Positions 53,386-64,000 of a stretch of 64,000 nt of DNA are shown here, piece by piece. The DNA comes from Camarhynchus parvulus (Eukaryota > Chordata > Aves > Passeriformes > Thraupidae): assembly GCF_901933205.1 (NCBI RefSeq), contig NC_044590.1, positions 13,481,501 through 13,545,500 on the forward strand, in the 5' to 3' direction. The notes below the pieces were generated by a model. It ran no database searches. It saw only the letters and a list, made by a program, of their open reading frames with translations, and was not told the DNA's origin. The position numbers and the translations under genes are program-made. The stretch's first letter is position 1, and each line of letters opens with the position of its first letter.

Positions 53386-56249
53386 TCTGTCCCGTCCTGT
53401 CCCGTCGCGTGCACCGAGCACTGTGGCGTGGCCACGTCGCTGCCAACGCCTATGTCACTGCATGTCACAGAGGTCCCATTCCATGGCACGGTGACTTGGC
53501 GGCACCATGTCACAAAGGGCCCTTGCACACCCTGCCACCGGCCCTTGGGCCTGCCCCCAGCCCCCCCAAAGTGGCCCAGGTTGGAAGGAATGCCTTGCCC
53601 CAAGTGTCTCAGACAGCCCGACAGGATCTTTAGGAACGGCTCAAGCCATAAGCAAAGGCTGCCCTGCTCGGCAGGCTCAGGGCAGCAGGGGCCCCCGTGG
53701 CTGCTGACCCAGCCGTGGCAGGAAGGGCACGGGGCCTTCCACAGAAGCTGGCACGGCCTCCTCGGGACACGTCCCGCGTGGTGGCCACGCTAAGCGCGGC
53801 CGTGTGACAGAGACAAGGAACGTGTGAGCCAGGGCACAAATGCTGCTCTGAGCCCTGGCGCCCAGGGAGCACTGACAGCAGCAGCTGTGGCAGAGTCCCT
53901 GCCAAAGCAGAGTCCCCCCGAGCCCTGGCAGCGCTGGTGCCCATCTCCTGGCCCAGAGACCTGTGCCTCGAGAGGGCTTCCCTGCCAGAGGGCAGCCAAA
54001 GCCGACGTGCACTGGGGGCTGTGCTCCATCCTACAGGGGCTCTTGGGAGGAGCACCTGGAGCAACCGGTGGCAACACTTGGTACGTGTCAGATGATGTTG
54101 CTCCTTCCTGGAATGATTTTTCCAAGGAAGGGGTTAGCGGTAGCACAGAAAAGAGCAGCAGCTACAGAATTTCAGAGGACAAAGAGATTCCAGCAAAACG
54201 CTGCCATGTCTCCTTGTGCTTTTCTGTCTTTCTTGCACTCTGAAAGAAAAAGAATTGGCCCAGCCTCTGCTATTCAACGCTCCACTTACTGGGTGTCCTC
54301 CTGTGGCAGCTCCCGTGCAAACACAACTGGCTGCCTGCTGAGCACGGCAATGGACGGCCACAAACAGGGAGGTCCCTGGTGAACATCAAGGCAGACACCC
54401 GGGCAAGTGCGGAGGATAGGGAGGACTCTGGGAGGAGAAGCTGTTCTGTGTCTCTGATGATGCTGCCAGCCCCCTGAAGGAGCGGCCGAGACAGGTGCTG
54501 GAAGCAGCCATGTCCTGCTCTTTTCTGCTGTCAGATGCACACGGGGCAGACTCGTTGCCCACAGGTCCACCAGACTTGATCCGGGAACGATGGAAGGCCA
54601 TGCATTGGTAGGGAATGGGCTCCAGCAAGAGCAAAGCAGGATCTTCCAGCAGCAAAGCCTGAGCTTGTGAAGCGAGCCATGTCCTCAGCAGACACCAAAG
54701 TGCTTCCCTCCAGCCCTGAATGGTGGCCACAAGTGCCTGCCTTTCTTCAGCGCCTGCTGCTGCTTCCTTTGTTCCAAGCCAGTCAAGGATTTAGGTTGGA
54801 AGCTGGTGCACGTGTTTTTAAGGTACCTGCACGGAGGAGAGGGACGGCAGCTGCAGCGCAGGGCTCGTGCTGCCTCTCACGATGGCATCAATGTCGCTGC
54901 CTTGGGATGCCTGCCAGTGGAAGGCGAGTCTGCCCTCAAGCACAGTCACTGTAGTCAGTCATGGGCACAGGTGGCAGCTGCCAAGCATTGCTGTGAGGCT
55001 GGCAAGCCAAGAGAAAGCCACTGTGGCCGAGTGTGCTGAAGCCTTTTGCTAGATCACACGCAATAGTGCCCACAGCATGGCCCCTTTGGAATGGCGGCTG
55101 GTGCAGACGCCTCCTGGAGCAGGTGCCGGCGTTCGGGGTGCTGCTGTTCCTGTGCTGCTCTGGTGCTGTTTTTATGGCGCCCAGAGCCGCTTTGGCAGCA
55201 GCGACTGAGCAGCCCTGCTCGAGGAGACATCACCGCCCTGGCCACGGAGGCAGAAGCTCTGCGGGCCCAGGGCTCTGTGTCAGGAGAGCCTCATCCTCAG
55301 CGCCACGGCCTGGGCAGCGCGCGGGGGCCCGGGCTGGCCGCCAGCCCTGCTCTGCCCACTGGCCTGGCAGCACCCAGTGACCGTGCCCGGCAGGGCCCCC
55401 TTGGCCTCCTTGTCCCCAGCCAGCCCAGTCTGGGCACCTCGGGGGGGTGCCCACCCTCCTGCTGAGGCCCAGCCTCCAGGGCTTCTGCCCCAGGCGTGGG
55501 AGCCTCTCTGGGGAAGCGCCGGAGCAGCCGGCTGTCAGGGACAAGGCTGACAGCCAATTCCTCAGGGCTTCCCAGCAGCCCGGCCCCTCAGGGGCCTCCT
55601 GTCCCCCCGGAGCCTCCTGAAACCCACTCCCTCCCCCACACGGACCTCGTGCCTTCCCAGCGCCTTGTCCCGTCAGGGCCTCCGCAGCACCTCATCCCCT
55701 CACGGCCTCCCACCGCCCCGTCGTCCCCTCAGGGTCTCCCCCAGCCCGGCCAACCTGCCCGGCAGCGGCGCCGCCCCGAGGGAGCTCCAGAGGAGCCGGA
55801 TCGAGAGGCACCTCAGGCGCCTCAGCAATGCAGGCAGCAACACACGGGCAGGAGGACACAGATGGCCCTTCCTGGCAGGGCAGGAGGCCTTGTGGCCGTC
55901 TCCAGGCACCAGTCCGGCAGGGATCCCTGCAGCTCCGGCCGCTGCCCAGCCGCTCTGTCGCCAGCACAAAGGCTTCAGCAGAACCACCAAAGGCCAAGGG
56001 GCTTCTGGCCATTTTCCCTTCCCCACTGCACACCTGGGCAGCTTGCATGGCACAAGGACCCGTTTTCCCATCTTCCCCCGTGCCCTGCGGACGCTGGGCA
56101 CCAAAGAGAGCTCCTGGGAGTCTGGGTATTGGAACACATTCTATATTTATATCCTAAAGAACAACTACAAAGAAGGAATAAAACAATCTTAAAGAAAAGA
56201 AAAATCCCCCCCGGCTCAGAAGGCCCCAGCAGACAGAGAGCCTCTCCAA
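53386..56249. other. Array spacer, unit 2 (between the two MROH genes)
   Basis: The same spacer as in unit 1. It is both the 3' flank of copy 2 and the upstream region of copy 1, so the promoter of copy 1 should be in or near it. A TATA-like motif on the minus strand is at about 55,169-55,176, about 2.1 kb upstream of the copy 1 start codon. The CTCAGGG minisatellite lies at about 55,560-55,752. Base differences between units look random across open frames, so I do not call a second gene. Confidence 0.55.
55560..55752 (+). repeat. Degenerate CTCAGGG minisatellite in the array spacer
   Basis: Units such as CTCAGGGCTTCCCAGCAG, CGTCAGGGCCTCCGCAGCAC, CTCACGGCCTCCCACCG and CTCAGGGTCTCCCCCAG recur at 26 to 29 bp for part of the stretch. 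Counterparts are at about 47,247-47,440 and from 63,885 on. Confidence 0.5.
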
Positions 56250-59200
56250 TCAGCTCTCCTCAGAGCTCCAGCAGCACAGCCAGCTGTGGCCCCAGAGACA
56301 AGGCCGGTTCCTGCGGGCCCTGCGAAGTTGATCTTGCAGCTTCTGCAAGATGGAGCCCGGAGCTCTCTCCAGAGCCCGGAGGACAAAGGCTGTTTCGAGA
56401 GCCAGGCTTCTGGTGGCAGGGCTGATGTCCTCTGCCTTGTCTTCAAGGGCTGCGAGAGAGAGGAACAGAGCCACGGTCAGATCCCGGATCTTTTGGGACC
56501 CGAGGAGACCCCCTGAGCCAGGCCCATGCCGGCCGGCTCTGGCCATGGCCAGGAGGGAGCAGGGAGCAAGGGGATCGGCGCGAAGCTACCGGACACTCTT
56601 GCCCCACGTGGGCCTGAAATGGGAGCGTGTGCTCCGGCCACGGCAGGCCTGCTGCGCACAGGGAGCAGAGCCCGGGGCAGCGGGGCAGGGATTGCAGCTG
56701 CCCCCGGCAGCCGGGGCTGGCAGCCCTCTGGCCTGACTCACCCTGACAGATGTGGCGGAGCTGTCGCTTGTGGCCCCTGAGGTGCCGCCCGGCCATCCCT
56801 GAGAAGACAGAGCCTGTCAGGGCGCCAGCGGCACAGCTCCCTGCCAGCCCAGCGGCGCTGCCAGCCCTGTGGCCACACGGCCTCCTGGCCCCGGCAGGGC
56901 TCGGGCCGGGCCCTTGCCGCACGCTGCGGCCCAAGGGCACGGCTGCGAGAGGGCGGCAGCAGCGCCGGGGCCAGGCGGGGCTCCACGGCGCCGGGCACGG
57001 ACGGCGGTGCCGGGGCAGCAGCCGGGCCGGGGCCGGGGCGAGTGCGGCGGGCGGGGAGGGGAAGGGCAGCCCAGGCTGGTGGCTCACCGATGAACCTGAT
57101 GGCCGCCTGTCGCAGGGACTCCTGTGGGCTCTCCAGGTACTGCAGGGCGTGGCGCACGTGCTCGGCCGCTCGGCTCCTGTCCTCTGCCAGCTGGAGAGAG
57201 CGGCAGGAGGGTGCACTTGGTGCAGGCTCAGCCCCCGGGCCGGGCGCTCCGTGCGGCCAGCACGGGCCTCCCCTGCCCGCAGAGCCCTGGCAGGCGGCCA
57301 GCAGCCGCCGGCGCCGGGCTCTGACGGGGGCAGCGGGCGGCTGCTGCCCGGGGAGCCGCGGTGCCGCCCCGCAGCCCAGCTGGGCCGGGGCTCCATGGGC
57401 ACCCGGCTCGGGGCCACAGGAGCCTGGAGCAGAGCCCGCGCGGCCCAGCCAAGGCAGCGGCGTGTGGGGCGCAGGCTGGCGGCCCTGGCCGCAGCACTGG
57501 GCAGGGACGCAGCTGCCAGCCGCACTCACGGAGCAGCGCGGCCAGGGGGCTTCTGCAGCCTGAGGCTGGGGCTTGCAGGCCGTCCTTACCAGGGCCTCGC
57601 CGAATCTCCAGGTCTGATCCAGGCGCAGCATGTGCTGGAGATCCTTCCTGTGCAGGAATGTGGCTGAACAATGCAGCGTTTCCCGGGAGGCCTGGAGAGC
57701 AGCAGAGACGCCGAGATGGCACCACAGCCCAGGGCACAGGACCCGCACAGGTCCCTGTAGCAAGGCCAGGAGGAGGCTGCGGGCCACGAGGCGCCAGAGC
57801 AGGAGGCAGCCGAGCCCCCTGGCAGGGGGCCAGCGGCAGCCGCTGAGTGCTCACCTCTGCCACGCGCTGGTTCTCGTCATGGCAGTGGAAGGAGAGTGGG
57901 AGCAGGCTCTGGCGCACGTGTGACTTCAGGGCCTTTTTGTCCCCTTCCGGTAAAAAATACAGCATCTCTCGGAAGATGAACATGGAGCACAACTGCACCT
58001 GGCTGTCATCCTGTATGAAAGGAAGGGAGACCTTGGCATCGGCTGCTTCACGCCCGCCTGGGCACAGGCCTGAAAATGCACAGGGCACAAAGCTTGCGGG
58101 CAGCAGCCGGTGGCCGTGGCTGGAGGCGCAGAGCCTTACCTTGTCAAAGAGCGGCAGGAGCGCCTCAGCCAGCTGCAGGGCGAGGGGGCTGGCTATGGGG
58201 GCACCATTGCACAGGAACAGACCGCTGAGGAGAACCACGGTCATCCTAAGCATGTCGCTGTCATTTTCCTGCAGGAGCTCCACCAGCCTTTCGTGCAGGC
58301 TCCACATTCTTCCGGCCTGCGTGGAACAGGAGTGTGTGAAACGCCATCCTGCTGCCACAGGGCCCAGAGGCCAAAGGGCTGTGCCAAAGCACTCGGGCAG
58401 CTGGAGCGGGAGGCAGGAGAGCTGGGAGCAGCTGCCCCAGCGCCCGAAGGCCAGGCAAGGCCAAGCCACTGCCTTCCCCAGCCCCACGCTGGCAGCGTGG
58501 CTTCAGCCGCTGCCCTCTTCTCACCGAGACGCTGGTGCCGAGCACCAGGAGGCCTCGGAGGGCCAAGCGACGCATCTCCCTGCACTCGCTCTGCAGGTTC
58601 TTGGACATGACGTCCAGGACGCTGTCACGGCATTCACTCAAGTCCAGGCAGTCCAGGATCTGAAAGGCACAAGGCCGGTGACGGGGGAGCCGCACAGGGC
58701 CGGGCCCAGGCAGCAGCACAGGGCGCGGGCAGCGTCCCGGGCCGCTGCGGCCACGAGAGCGCAGAGAGCCGGGAGGCAGCTCAGCCAGGCAGCGCTGGCC
58801 TTCAGGCTCACCTCCACAAGGAACGCCATGGCGGCCAAATCCCGGCATGGTGTGTCTTTGCTGAGCAGCCCCAGCAGGTGGAATGCAATCGCGGAGCACG
58901 AGGCTTCGGATGCGTGGTGCATTTCTCTGACAGGAGGAAATAGGAAGCAAAACCCTGAGGCAGCAGGGGTAAACCTCTCCCAGGACTGACTCACAGTGGT
59001 CTGGCCTTTCTCCAGCACCCTGCAAGGGGGAGCCGGGCCCTCTGGGAGGTGGCTGCTCTTGGGCACGCTCCTCTCCCAGCCTTTTGCAGTCTCCTTGGCC
59101 GTCCCTTGGTGACAAGGCCTTGTGGCCACGACCACGCGGGGACCGTGTGGGGCACCGGGCACAGGGCACAAATGCCGGAGGCAGTTGGGGAGCAGGGGGT

Positions 59201-61379
59201 CTCACCTGGCCAGCACGCCCACAGCACAGTGGTGGGTGTCAGCAGAGAGCAGCGTGTCCCAGCCACGCTTGTCTTCCATTGCCGCCACCACATGCTCGTA
59301 GTGCAGTCGGCAGAGCAGGGCCTTCAGGGTCTGCTCTGCAAAGCTGTGTGCAGAGCAAAGGCCAGGTCACGCTGGGAGCACTGGCACCTGCCCTGGGCAC
59401 GTGGCAGGGACAGGAGGACTGGCATGGAGCACCTGTTGGGGTCGGTGGCGAGGCCGTGTTGCTGCTGGCATCCCTTCCAGAAGGTATCGGCCGCCTCTGG
59501 CATATCCAAGGTGCTGAAGAGCACTTGGAAGAGCAGATGCACAAAGAGGCGGGGGAAATGCACGGTCACCACATGTGGGACACAGGGCATCTGGAGGATC
59601 TTCCACATCACCACAGTTGCCTGCAAAGGACAGAGCAGCCCAAGCTCAGTGCCGAGGCGTCAGTGTGGCTGAGCCCGAGCGTGGGAAGGAGAGGCCGGCG
59701 GAGACGCGGGGGGAGCACCGGGCCTGGTGGCTCTGAAGCTGCCCCTAGGCCAGGTTTCCGCCCAGTGCCTGAGGCAGGGAGACACTGTGGGGGAGGGAGG
59801 ATGGAGAGCTGATGGAGAGGTGAGCTTGGGGTGAGCAAAGGCCAGTTGCAGAAACTCACAGGCAGGGCAAGGACAGCCGTGTGGTCCCCATCGGAGGTGC
59901 ACGTGCTGTGCTCTGGCCAGTTGGCCAGCACGTCAAGGAGTATGAGCATGGCTGGCTCTGCAGTCCTGCACGAGCACATGATGGTCTTCCACATGGTGGT
60001 AGCAGCTCTGTGGGGTCAAAGCTCTGTCTCAGGGGAGTCTGGGACACAGCACTGTGGCCTGGGCCGCAGCGGGGAGCTGAGCTGGCTGGCAGCCCTGCCT
60101 CTGCCCCCTGTCGCTCAGCACGCAGGCAGCCCAGCCCTGTGGGGACTGGCCCCCGAGGAGCAGGGAGGGAGCATGGCGGCACGCTGGGGGCTGACGTGCC
60201 AGGGCGGGCAAAGGCAGGAGCCAGAGGGCCCTGGAATTCTCTGTGTGTCAGACACCTGGGGCAGGCTGTACAGGGCGATGGGCTGCTGAGCCCTGAGCCT
60301 TGTGTGCACGTGGGCCCCGTACCTGTACACGATGGGGCCACACGCAGGAGAGCCATCACCACATCAGCGGGCTGTGCCTCTGTCAGATCCAGCAGGGGCC
60401 TGTACAGGTTGTACTCGGGATACTCGTTGGCCGCGAGCCACTGGTGGATGTACCTGACCATGGCGGGCACCTGGAGAAGGCAGGGGAGACTTGGAAAGCT
60501 GCCAGAGGGAGTAATGTGCCCAGCTGCCCCAGAAAAGTACTTCCCTTGCCACCACAGTGCCACGGCCTCAAGGCTTCCAGTGAGCAGCAGGCGTGGCTTG
60601 GGAGGCCAAGGAATTGCTGGGAGGGTGGAAGCCAGGCCACAGGCTGCTTACTTGCTTTGGACTGGAAGGACCCTCCTCCACAAGCATATCCAGCAGGGCA
60701 GCACTGGTCTTGGTTTTGAAGATGGGAGGGTACGCTCTGAGCACGGTGCCCATGCCGCTGGTCTCTTCCTCCCGAATCCTCTTCATGAATTTGCCAACCA
60801 TCTGTAGCAGAAGGGCAAGAAGCCAGGGATGTTGCATGGAGTGCTGCGAGCACGGTGCTGGGCTGAGCAGCGACAACAGGCCCAGGCCGGCTGGGGATGG
60901 CTGCAGGTACCTGCGCTGTTCTGCGGAAGAGGCCACGGGTGCGTTGCTGCTCTTGTGTGCGCTGCACGGCTGCACCTGGCAAAGAGCGAGCGCAGCCCGA
61001 GCTGAGGGGCTGCGGGAGAGGCCGGAGAACACAAGGCCGGCCCTGCGTTGCCCAGGCGGGGACAGCCCCGCCACGCCCCAGGGCCTGGAGCACGGCTGTG
61101 GGGTGTCTGCCCCGGCCCCTGCTCTGTCCTGTCCATGGGCATGTCCCCCGGGGATGGGATGGGATGGGATGTTTTGGTGGGATGGGATGGGGCCAAGCTG
61201 GCTTCAGGCACCAGCCCTGTGGCCCGGCTCTGCCACTCACCCTTCTGCAGTGGCTGGAACTGCTGCACCTCTTCAGGCTGCTGTGCTGGAGCAGTTCCAG
61301 GGCCTTCTTTCTCCTCCTTCGCCCAGGCCAGCTCGGGCACGCTCACAGGTCTGTGCTCTACGTCACTGCCTGGATTCAT
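56250..61379 (-). CDS. MROH-like (maestro HEAT-like repeat) protein gene, copy 2, 15 exons
   Basis: This is a maestro heat-like repeat (MROH) family gene, avian MROH7-like type. The function is poorly known; HEAT-type helical arrays usually act as protein-binding scaffolds. Exons on the minus strand are 61,241-61,379; 60,911-60,975; 60,652-60,801; 60,323-60,470; 59,860-60,007; 59,433-59,620; 59,206-59,343; 58,812-58,926; 58,525-58,659; 58,140-58,316; 57,855-58,010; 57,590-57,691; 57,088-57,190; 56,742-56,798; 56,250-56,449 (stop). Every junction has AG/GT ends and matching phase except exon 4, which is one base short at its donor (unit 1 reads TGTGACAG, this copy TGTACAG). With that base the product is about 673 residues. 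Typical stretches are GRMWSLHERLVELLQENDSD, ASRETLHCSATFLHRKDLQ and QTWRFGEAL. The start at 61,379 has a purine at -3 and an in-frame stop upstream; extra 5' exons are possible. Assignment is from recalled family sequence, not a search. Confidence 0.85.
61150..61191 (+). repeat. GGGAT repeat in MROH copy 2 intron 1
   Basis: Several GGGAT units with one GTTTTGGT interruption. It is a variable-number tract and part of the length difference between units. Confidence 0.8.
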
Positions 61380-61710
61380 GGCTACTTGCAGGAGAAGATG
61401 GCTGGGAAAAGGTCGGAGTCAGCAAGTGCTGCAGTTGTGCCTTGAAGGCACCTGCAAGAGTGAAGTCTCGGCAAGGCTACAGGACAGCAAGTCCTGCACT
61501 CTGGTCTCGAGGGCTCCAGCCACAAGGACAGGAGACTCCTCGTCAAGGACCGTGCTCAGCGACTGCCACGGTCTGCCCTGAAGGGCACCTGCAGAAGAGA
61601 AGCCTCGGCAAGGCCAGAGGTCACCAATTCCTGTGGTCTGGCCACGAGGTCACCTGCAGGAGTAACGCCTCGGGAAAGCTCCGGGTCAGCAAGGAACGAG
61701 GGCACTGCGC
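61380..61710 (-). repeat. Degenerate minisatellite upstream of MROH copy 2
   Basis: The counterpart of the block at 53,055-53,385, essentially identical in sequence and unit number. It lies directly 5' of the start codon of copy 2. Confidence 0.6.
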
Positions 61711-64000
61711 TCTGTCCCGTCCTGTCCCGTCGCGTGCACCGAGCACTGTGGCGTGGCCACGTCGCTGCCAACGCCTATGTCACTGCATGTCACAGAGGTC
61801 CCATTCCATGGCACGGTGACTTGGCGGCACCATGTCACAAAGGGCCCTTGCACACCCTGCCACCGGCCCTTGGGCCTGCCCCCAGCCCCCCCAAAGTGGC
61901 CCAGGTTGGAAGGAATGCCTTGCCCCAAGTGTCTCAGACAGCCCGACAGGATCTTTAGGAACGGCTCAAGCCATAAGCAAAGGCTGCCCTGCTCGGCAGG
62001 CTCAGGGCAGCAGGGGCCCCCGTGGCTGCTGACCCAGCCGTGGCAGGAAGGGCACGGGGCCTTCCACAGAAGCTGGCACGGCCTCCTCGGGACACGTCCC
62101 GCGTGGTGGCCACGCTAAGCGCGGCCGTGTGACAGAGACAAGGAACGTGTGAGCCAGGGCACAAATGCTGCTCTGAGCCCTGGCGCCCAGGGAGCACTGA
62201 CAGCAGCAGCTGTGGCAGAGTCCCTGCCAAAGCAGAGTCCCCTCGAGCCCTGGCAGCGCTGGTGCCCATCTCCTGGCCCAGAGACCTGTGCCTCGAGAGG
62301 GCTTCCCTGCCAGAGGGCAGCCAAAGCCGACGTGCACTGGGGGCTGTGCTCCATCCTACAGGGGCTCTTGGGAGGAGCACCTGGAGCAACCGGTGGCAAC
62401 ACTTGGTACGTGTCAGATGATGTTGCTCCTTCCTGGAATGATTTTTCCAAGGAAGGGGTTAGCGGTAGCACAGAAAAGAGCAGCAGCTACAGAATTTCAG
62501 AGGACAAAGAGATTCCAGCAAAACGCTGCCATGTCTCCTTGTGCTTTTCTGTCTTTCTTGCACTCTGAAAGAAAAAGAATTGGCCCAGCCTCTGCTATTC
62601 AACGCTCCACTTACTGTGTGTCCTCCTGTGGCAGCTCCCGTGCAAACACAACTGGCTGCCTGCTGAGCACGGCAATGGACGGCCACAAACAGGGAGGTCC
62701 CTGGTGAACATCAAGGCAGACACCCGGGCAAGTGCGGAGGATAGGGAGGACTCTGGGAGGAGAAGCTGTTCTGTGTCTCTGATGATGCTGCCAGCCCCCT
62801 GAAGGAGCGGCCGAGACAGGTGCTGGAAGCAGCCATGTCCTGCTCTTTTCTGCTGTCAGATGCACACGGGGCAGACTCGTTGCCCACAGGTCCACCAGAC
62901 TTGATCCGGGAACGATGGAAGGCCATGCATTGGTAGGGAATGGGCTCCAGCAAGAGCAAAGCAGGATCTTCCAGCAGCAAAGCCTGAGCTTGTGAAGCGA
63001 GCCATGTCCTCAGCAGACACCAAAGTGCTTCCCTCCAGCCCTGAATGGTGGCCACAAGTGCCTGCCTTTCTTCAGCGCCTGCTGCTGCTTCCTTTGTTCC
63101 AAGCCAGTCAAGGATTTAGGTTGGAAGCTGGTGCACGTGTTTTTAAGGTACCTGCACGGAGGAGAGGGACGGCAGCTGCAGCGCAGGGCTCGTGCTGCCT
63201 CTCACGATGGCATCAATGTCGCTGCCTTGGGACGCCTGCCAGTGGAAGGCGAGTCTGCCCTCAAGCACAGTCACTGTAGTCAGTCATGGGCACAGGTGGC
63301 AGCTGCCAAGCATTGCTGTGAGGCTGGCAAGCCAAGAGAAAGCCACTGTGGCCGAGTGTGCTGAAGCCTTTTGCTAGATCACACGCAATAGTGCCCACAG
63401 CATGGCCCCTTTGGAATGGCGGCTGGTGCAGACGCCTCCTGGAGCAGGTGCCGGCGTTCGGGGTGCTGCTGTTCCTGTGCTGCTCTGGTGCTGTTTTTAT
63501 GGCGCCCAGAGCCGCTTTGGCAGCAGCGACTGAGCAGCCCTGCTCGAGGAGACATCACCGCCCTGGCCACGGAGGCAGAAGCTCTGCGGGCCCAGGGCTC
63601 TGTGTCAGGAGAGCCTCATCCTCAGCGCCACGGCCTGGGCAGGCGCGGGGGCCCGGGCTGGCCGCCAGCCCTGCTCTGCCCACTGGCCTGGCAGCACCCA
63701 GTGACCGTGCCCCGGCAGGGCCCCCTTGGCCTCCTTGTCCCCAGCCAGCCCAGTCTGGGCACCTCGGGGGGGTGCCCACCCTCCTGCTGAGGCCCAGCCT
63801 CCAGGGCTTCTGCCCCAGGCGTGGGAGCCTCTCTGGGGAAGCGCCGGAGCAGCCGGCTGTCAGGGACAAGGCTGACAGCCAATTCCTCAGGGCTTCCCAG
63901 CAGCCCGGCCCCTCAGGGGCCTCCTGTCCCCCCGGAGCCTCCTGAAACCCACTCCCTCCCACACGGACCTCGTGCCTTCCCAGCGCCTTGTCCCGTCAGG
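61711..64000. other. Array spacer, unit 3, upstream of MROH copy 2
   Basis: The same spacer again, cut by the window end. It holds the TATA-like motif at about 63,494-63,501 and the start of the CTCAGGG minisatellite at about 63,885. Confidence 0.55.
61830..64000. repeat. Tandem repeat unit 3, partial
   Basis: The first 2.17 kb of a third unit, cut by the window edge. It covers only the spacer, so no gene exon of copy 3 is in view. By eye it is closer to unit 2 than to unit 1, though it shares a few bases with unit 1 against unit 2. The gene of this unit would end near 64,575, outside the window. Confidence 0.95.

Larger units (their letters stand above)
45193..53504. repeat. Tandem repeat unit 1 (8,312 bp)
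   Basis: First visible unit of a head-to-tail array. The phase is set at the CCATG before CACAAAGGGCCCTTGCACAC (45,193, 53,505 and 61,830). Identity to unit 2 is high throughout, by eye around 98 percent outside one low-complexity block. To the left of 45,193 similarity stops at once, so this is the array edge or a truncated unit. The unit holds one MROH-like gene and its spacer. Confidence 0.93.
53505..61829. repeat. Tandem repeat unit 2 (8,325 bp)
   Basis: Second unit, in the same orientation as unit 1 and with the same gene content. It lacks the G/C-run block seen in unit 1. The 13-bp length difference is the net of small indels, including a GGGAT repeat length change in the first intron of the gene. 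Confidence 0.95.

Noticed and set aside
56750..57667. Plus-strand open frames of about 300 codons across MROH exons in both units
   Set aside because: They are the reverse side of the minus-strand exons, which have splice sites, matched phases and recognisable protein sequence.
57692..57732. An alternative acceptor (CTACAG) farther upstream of MROH exon 12 that would keep the frame open
   Set aside because: It would add a stretch (GPVRVLCPGLW...) not found in the family as I recall it. The CTCTCCAG acceptor at 57,692 gives the usual join of VAE to ASRETL.

Overview
The window is vertebrate nuclear DNA, most likely from a songbird. The evidence is CR1 LINE fragments in both orientations, a solo ERV LTR, avian-like ITCH exons with consensus splice sites, and a tandem MROH-like (maestro HEAT-like repeat) gene array. 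It falls into two very different halves. Positions 1 to about 45,190 are mostly AT-rich, apart from a CpG island near 33 kb. Positions 45,193-64,000 are GC-rich tandem repeat.

Positions 1 to about 33,530 hold the 5' part of ITCH, a HECT-type E3 ubiquitin ligase, on the minus strand. Five exons can be placed: a non-coding first exon inside the CpG island (about 33,453-33,530), the start-codon exon (7,882-7,972), and three exons coding for the C2 domain and what follows it (5,321-5,459; 3,362-3,486; 2,053-2,190). All splice sites are consensus, the phases agree, and 157 residues can be read. Intron 1 is about 25.5 kb. The WW and HECT exons lie beyond position 1. The promoter side of the island has NRF1-like and ZNF143-like sites and a G-run; a YY1-like motif lies inside the predicted first exon. 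A CR1 fragment abuts the island upstream.

Positions 33.7-45.19 kb are an intergenic stretch with two CR1 fragments, a complete solo LTR (35,407-36,041) with a 6-bp target duplication, simple repeats, and no gene I can recognise. AHCY and ASIP, the usual neighbours on this side of ITCH, are not seen.

From 45,193 to the right edge lies a tandem array with a period of 8.31-8.33 kb: two full units and about 2.2 kb of a third. Each full unit carries one 15-exon MROH-like gene on the minus strand (47,936-53,054 and 56,250-61,379). It would encode about 673 residues of helical HEAT-like repeats. Exon lengths and phases fit together exactly when the two units are compared. Each copy as written nevertheless has its own single-base indels. 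Copy 1 also has a 189-bp block of almost pure G/C runs in place of an intron sequence, including a splice donor. I cannot tell true decay from assembly error here, but the pattern favours error for at least part of it. Between genes each unit has a spacer of about 3.2 kb containing two degenerate minisatellites.
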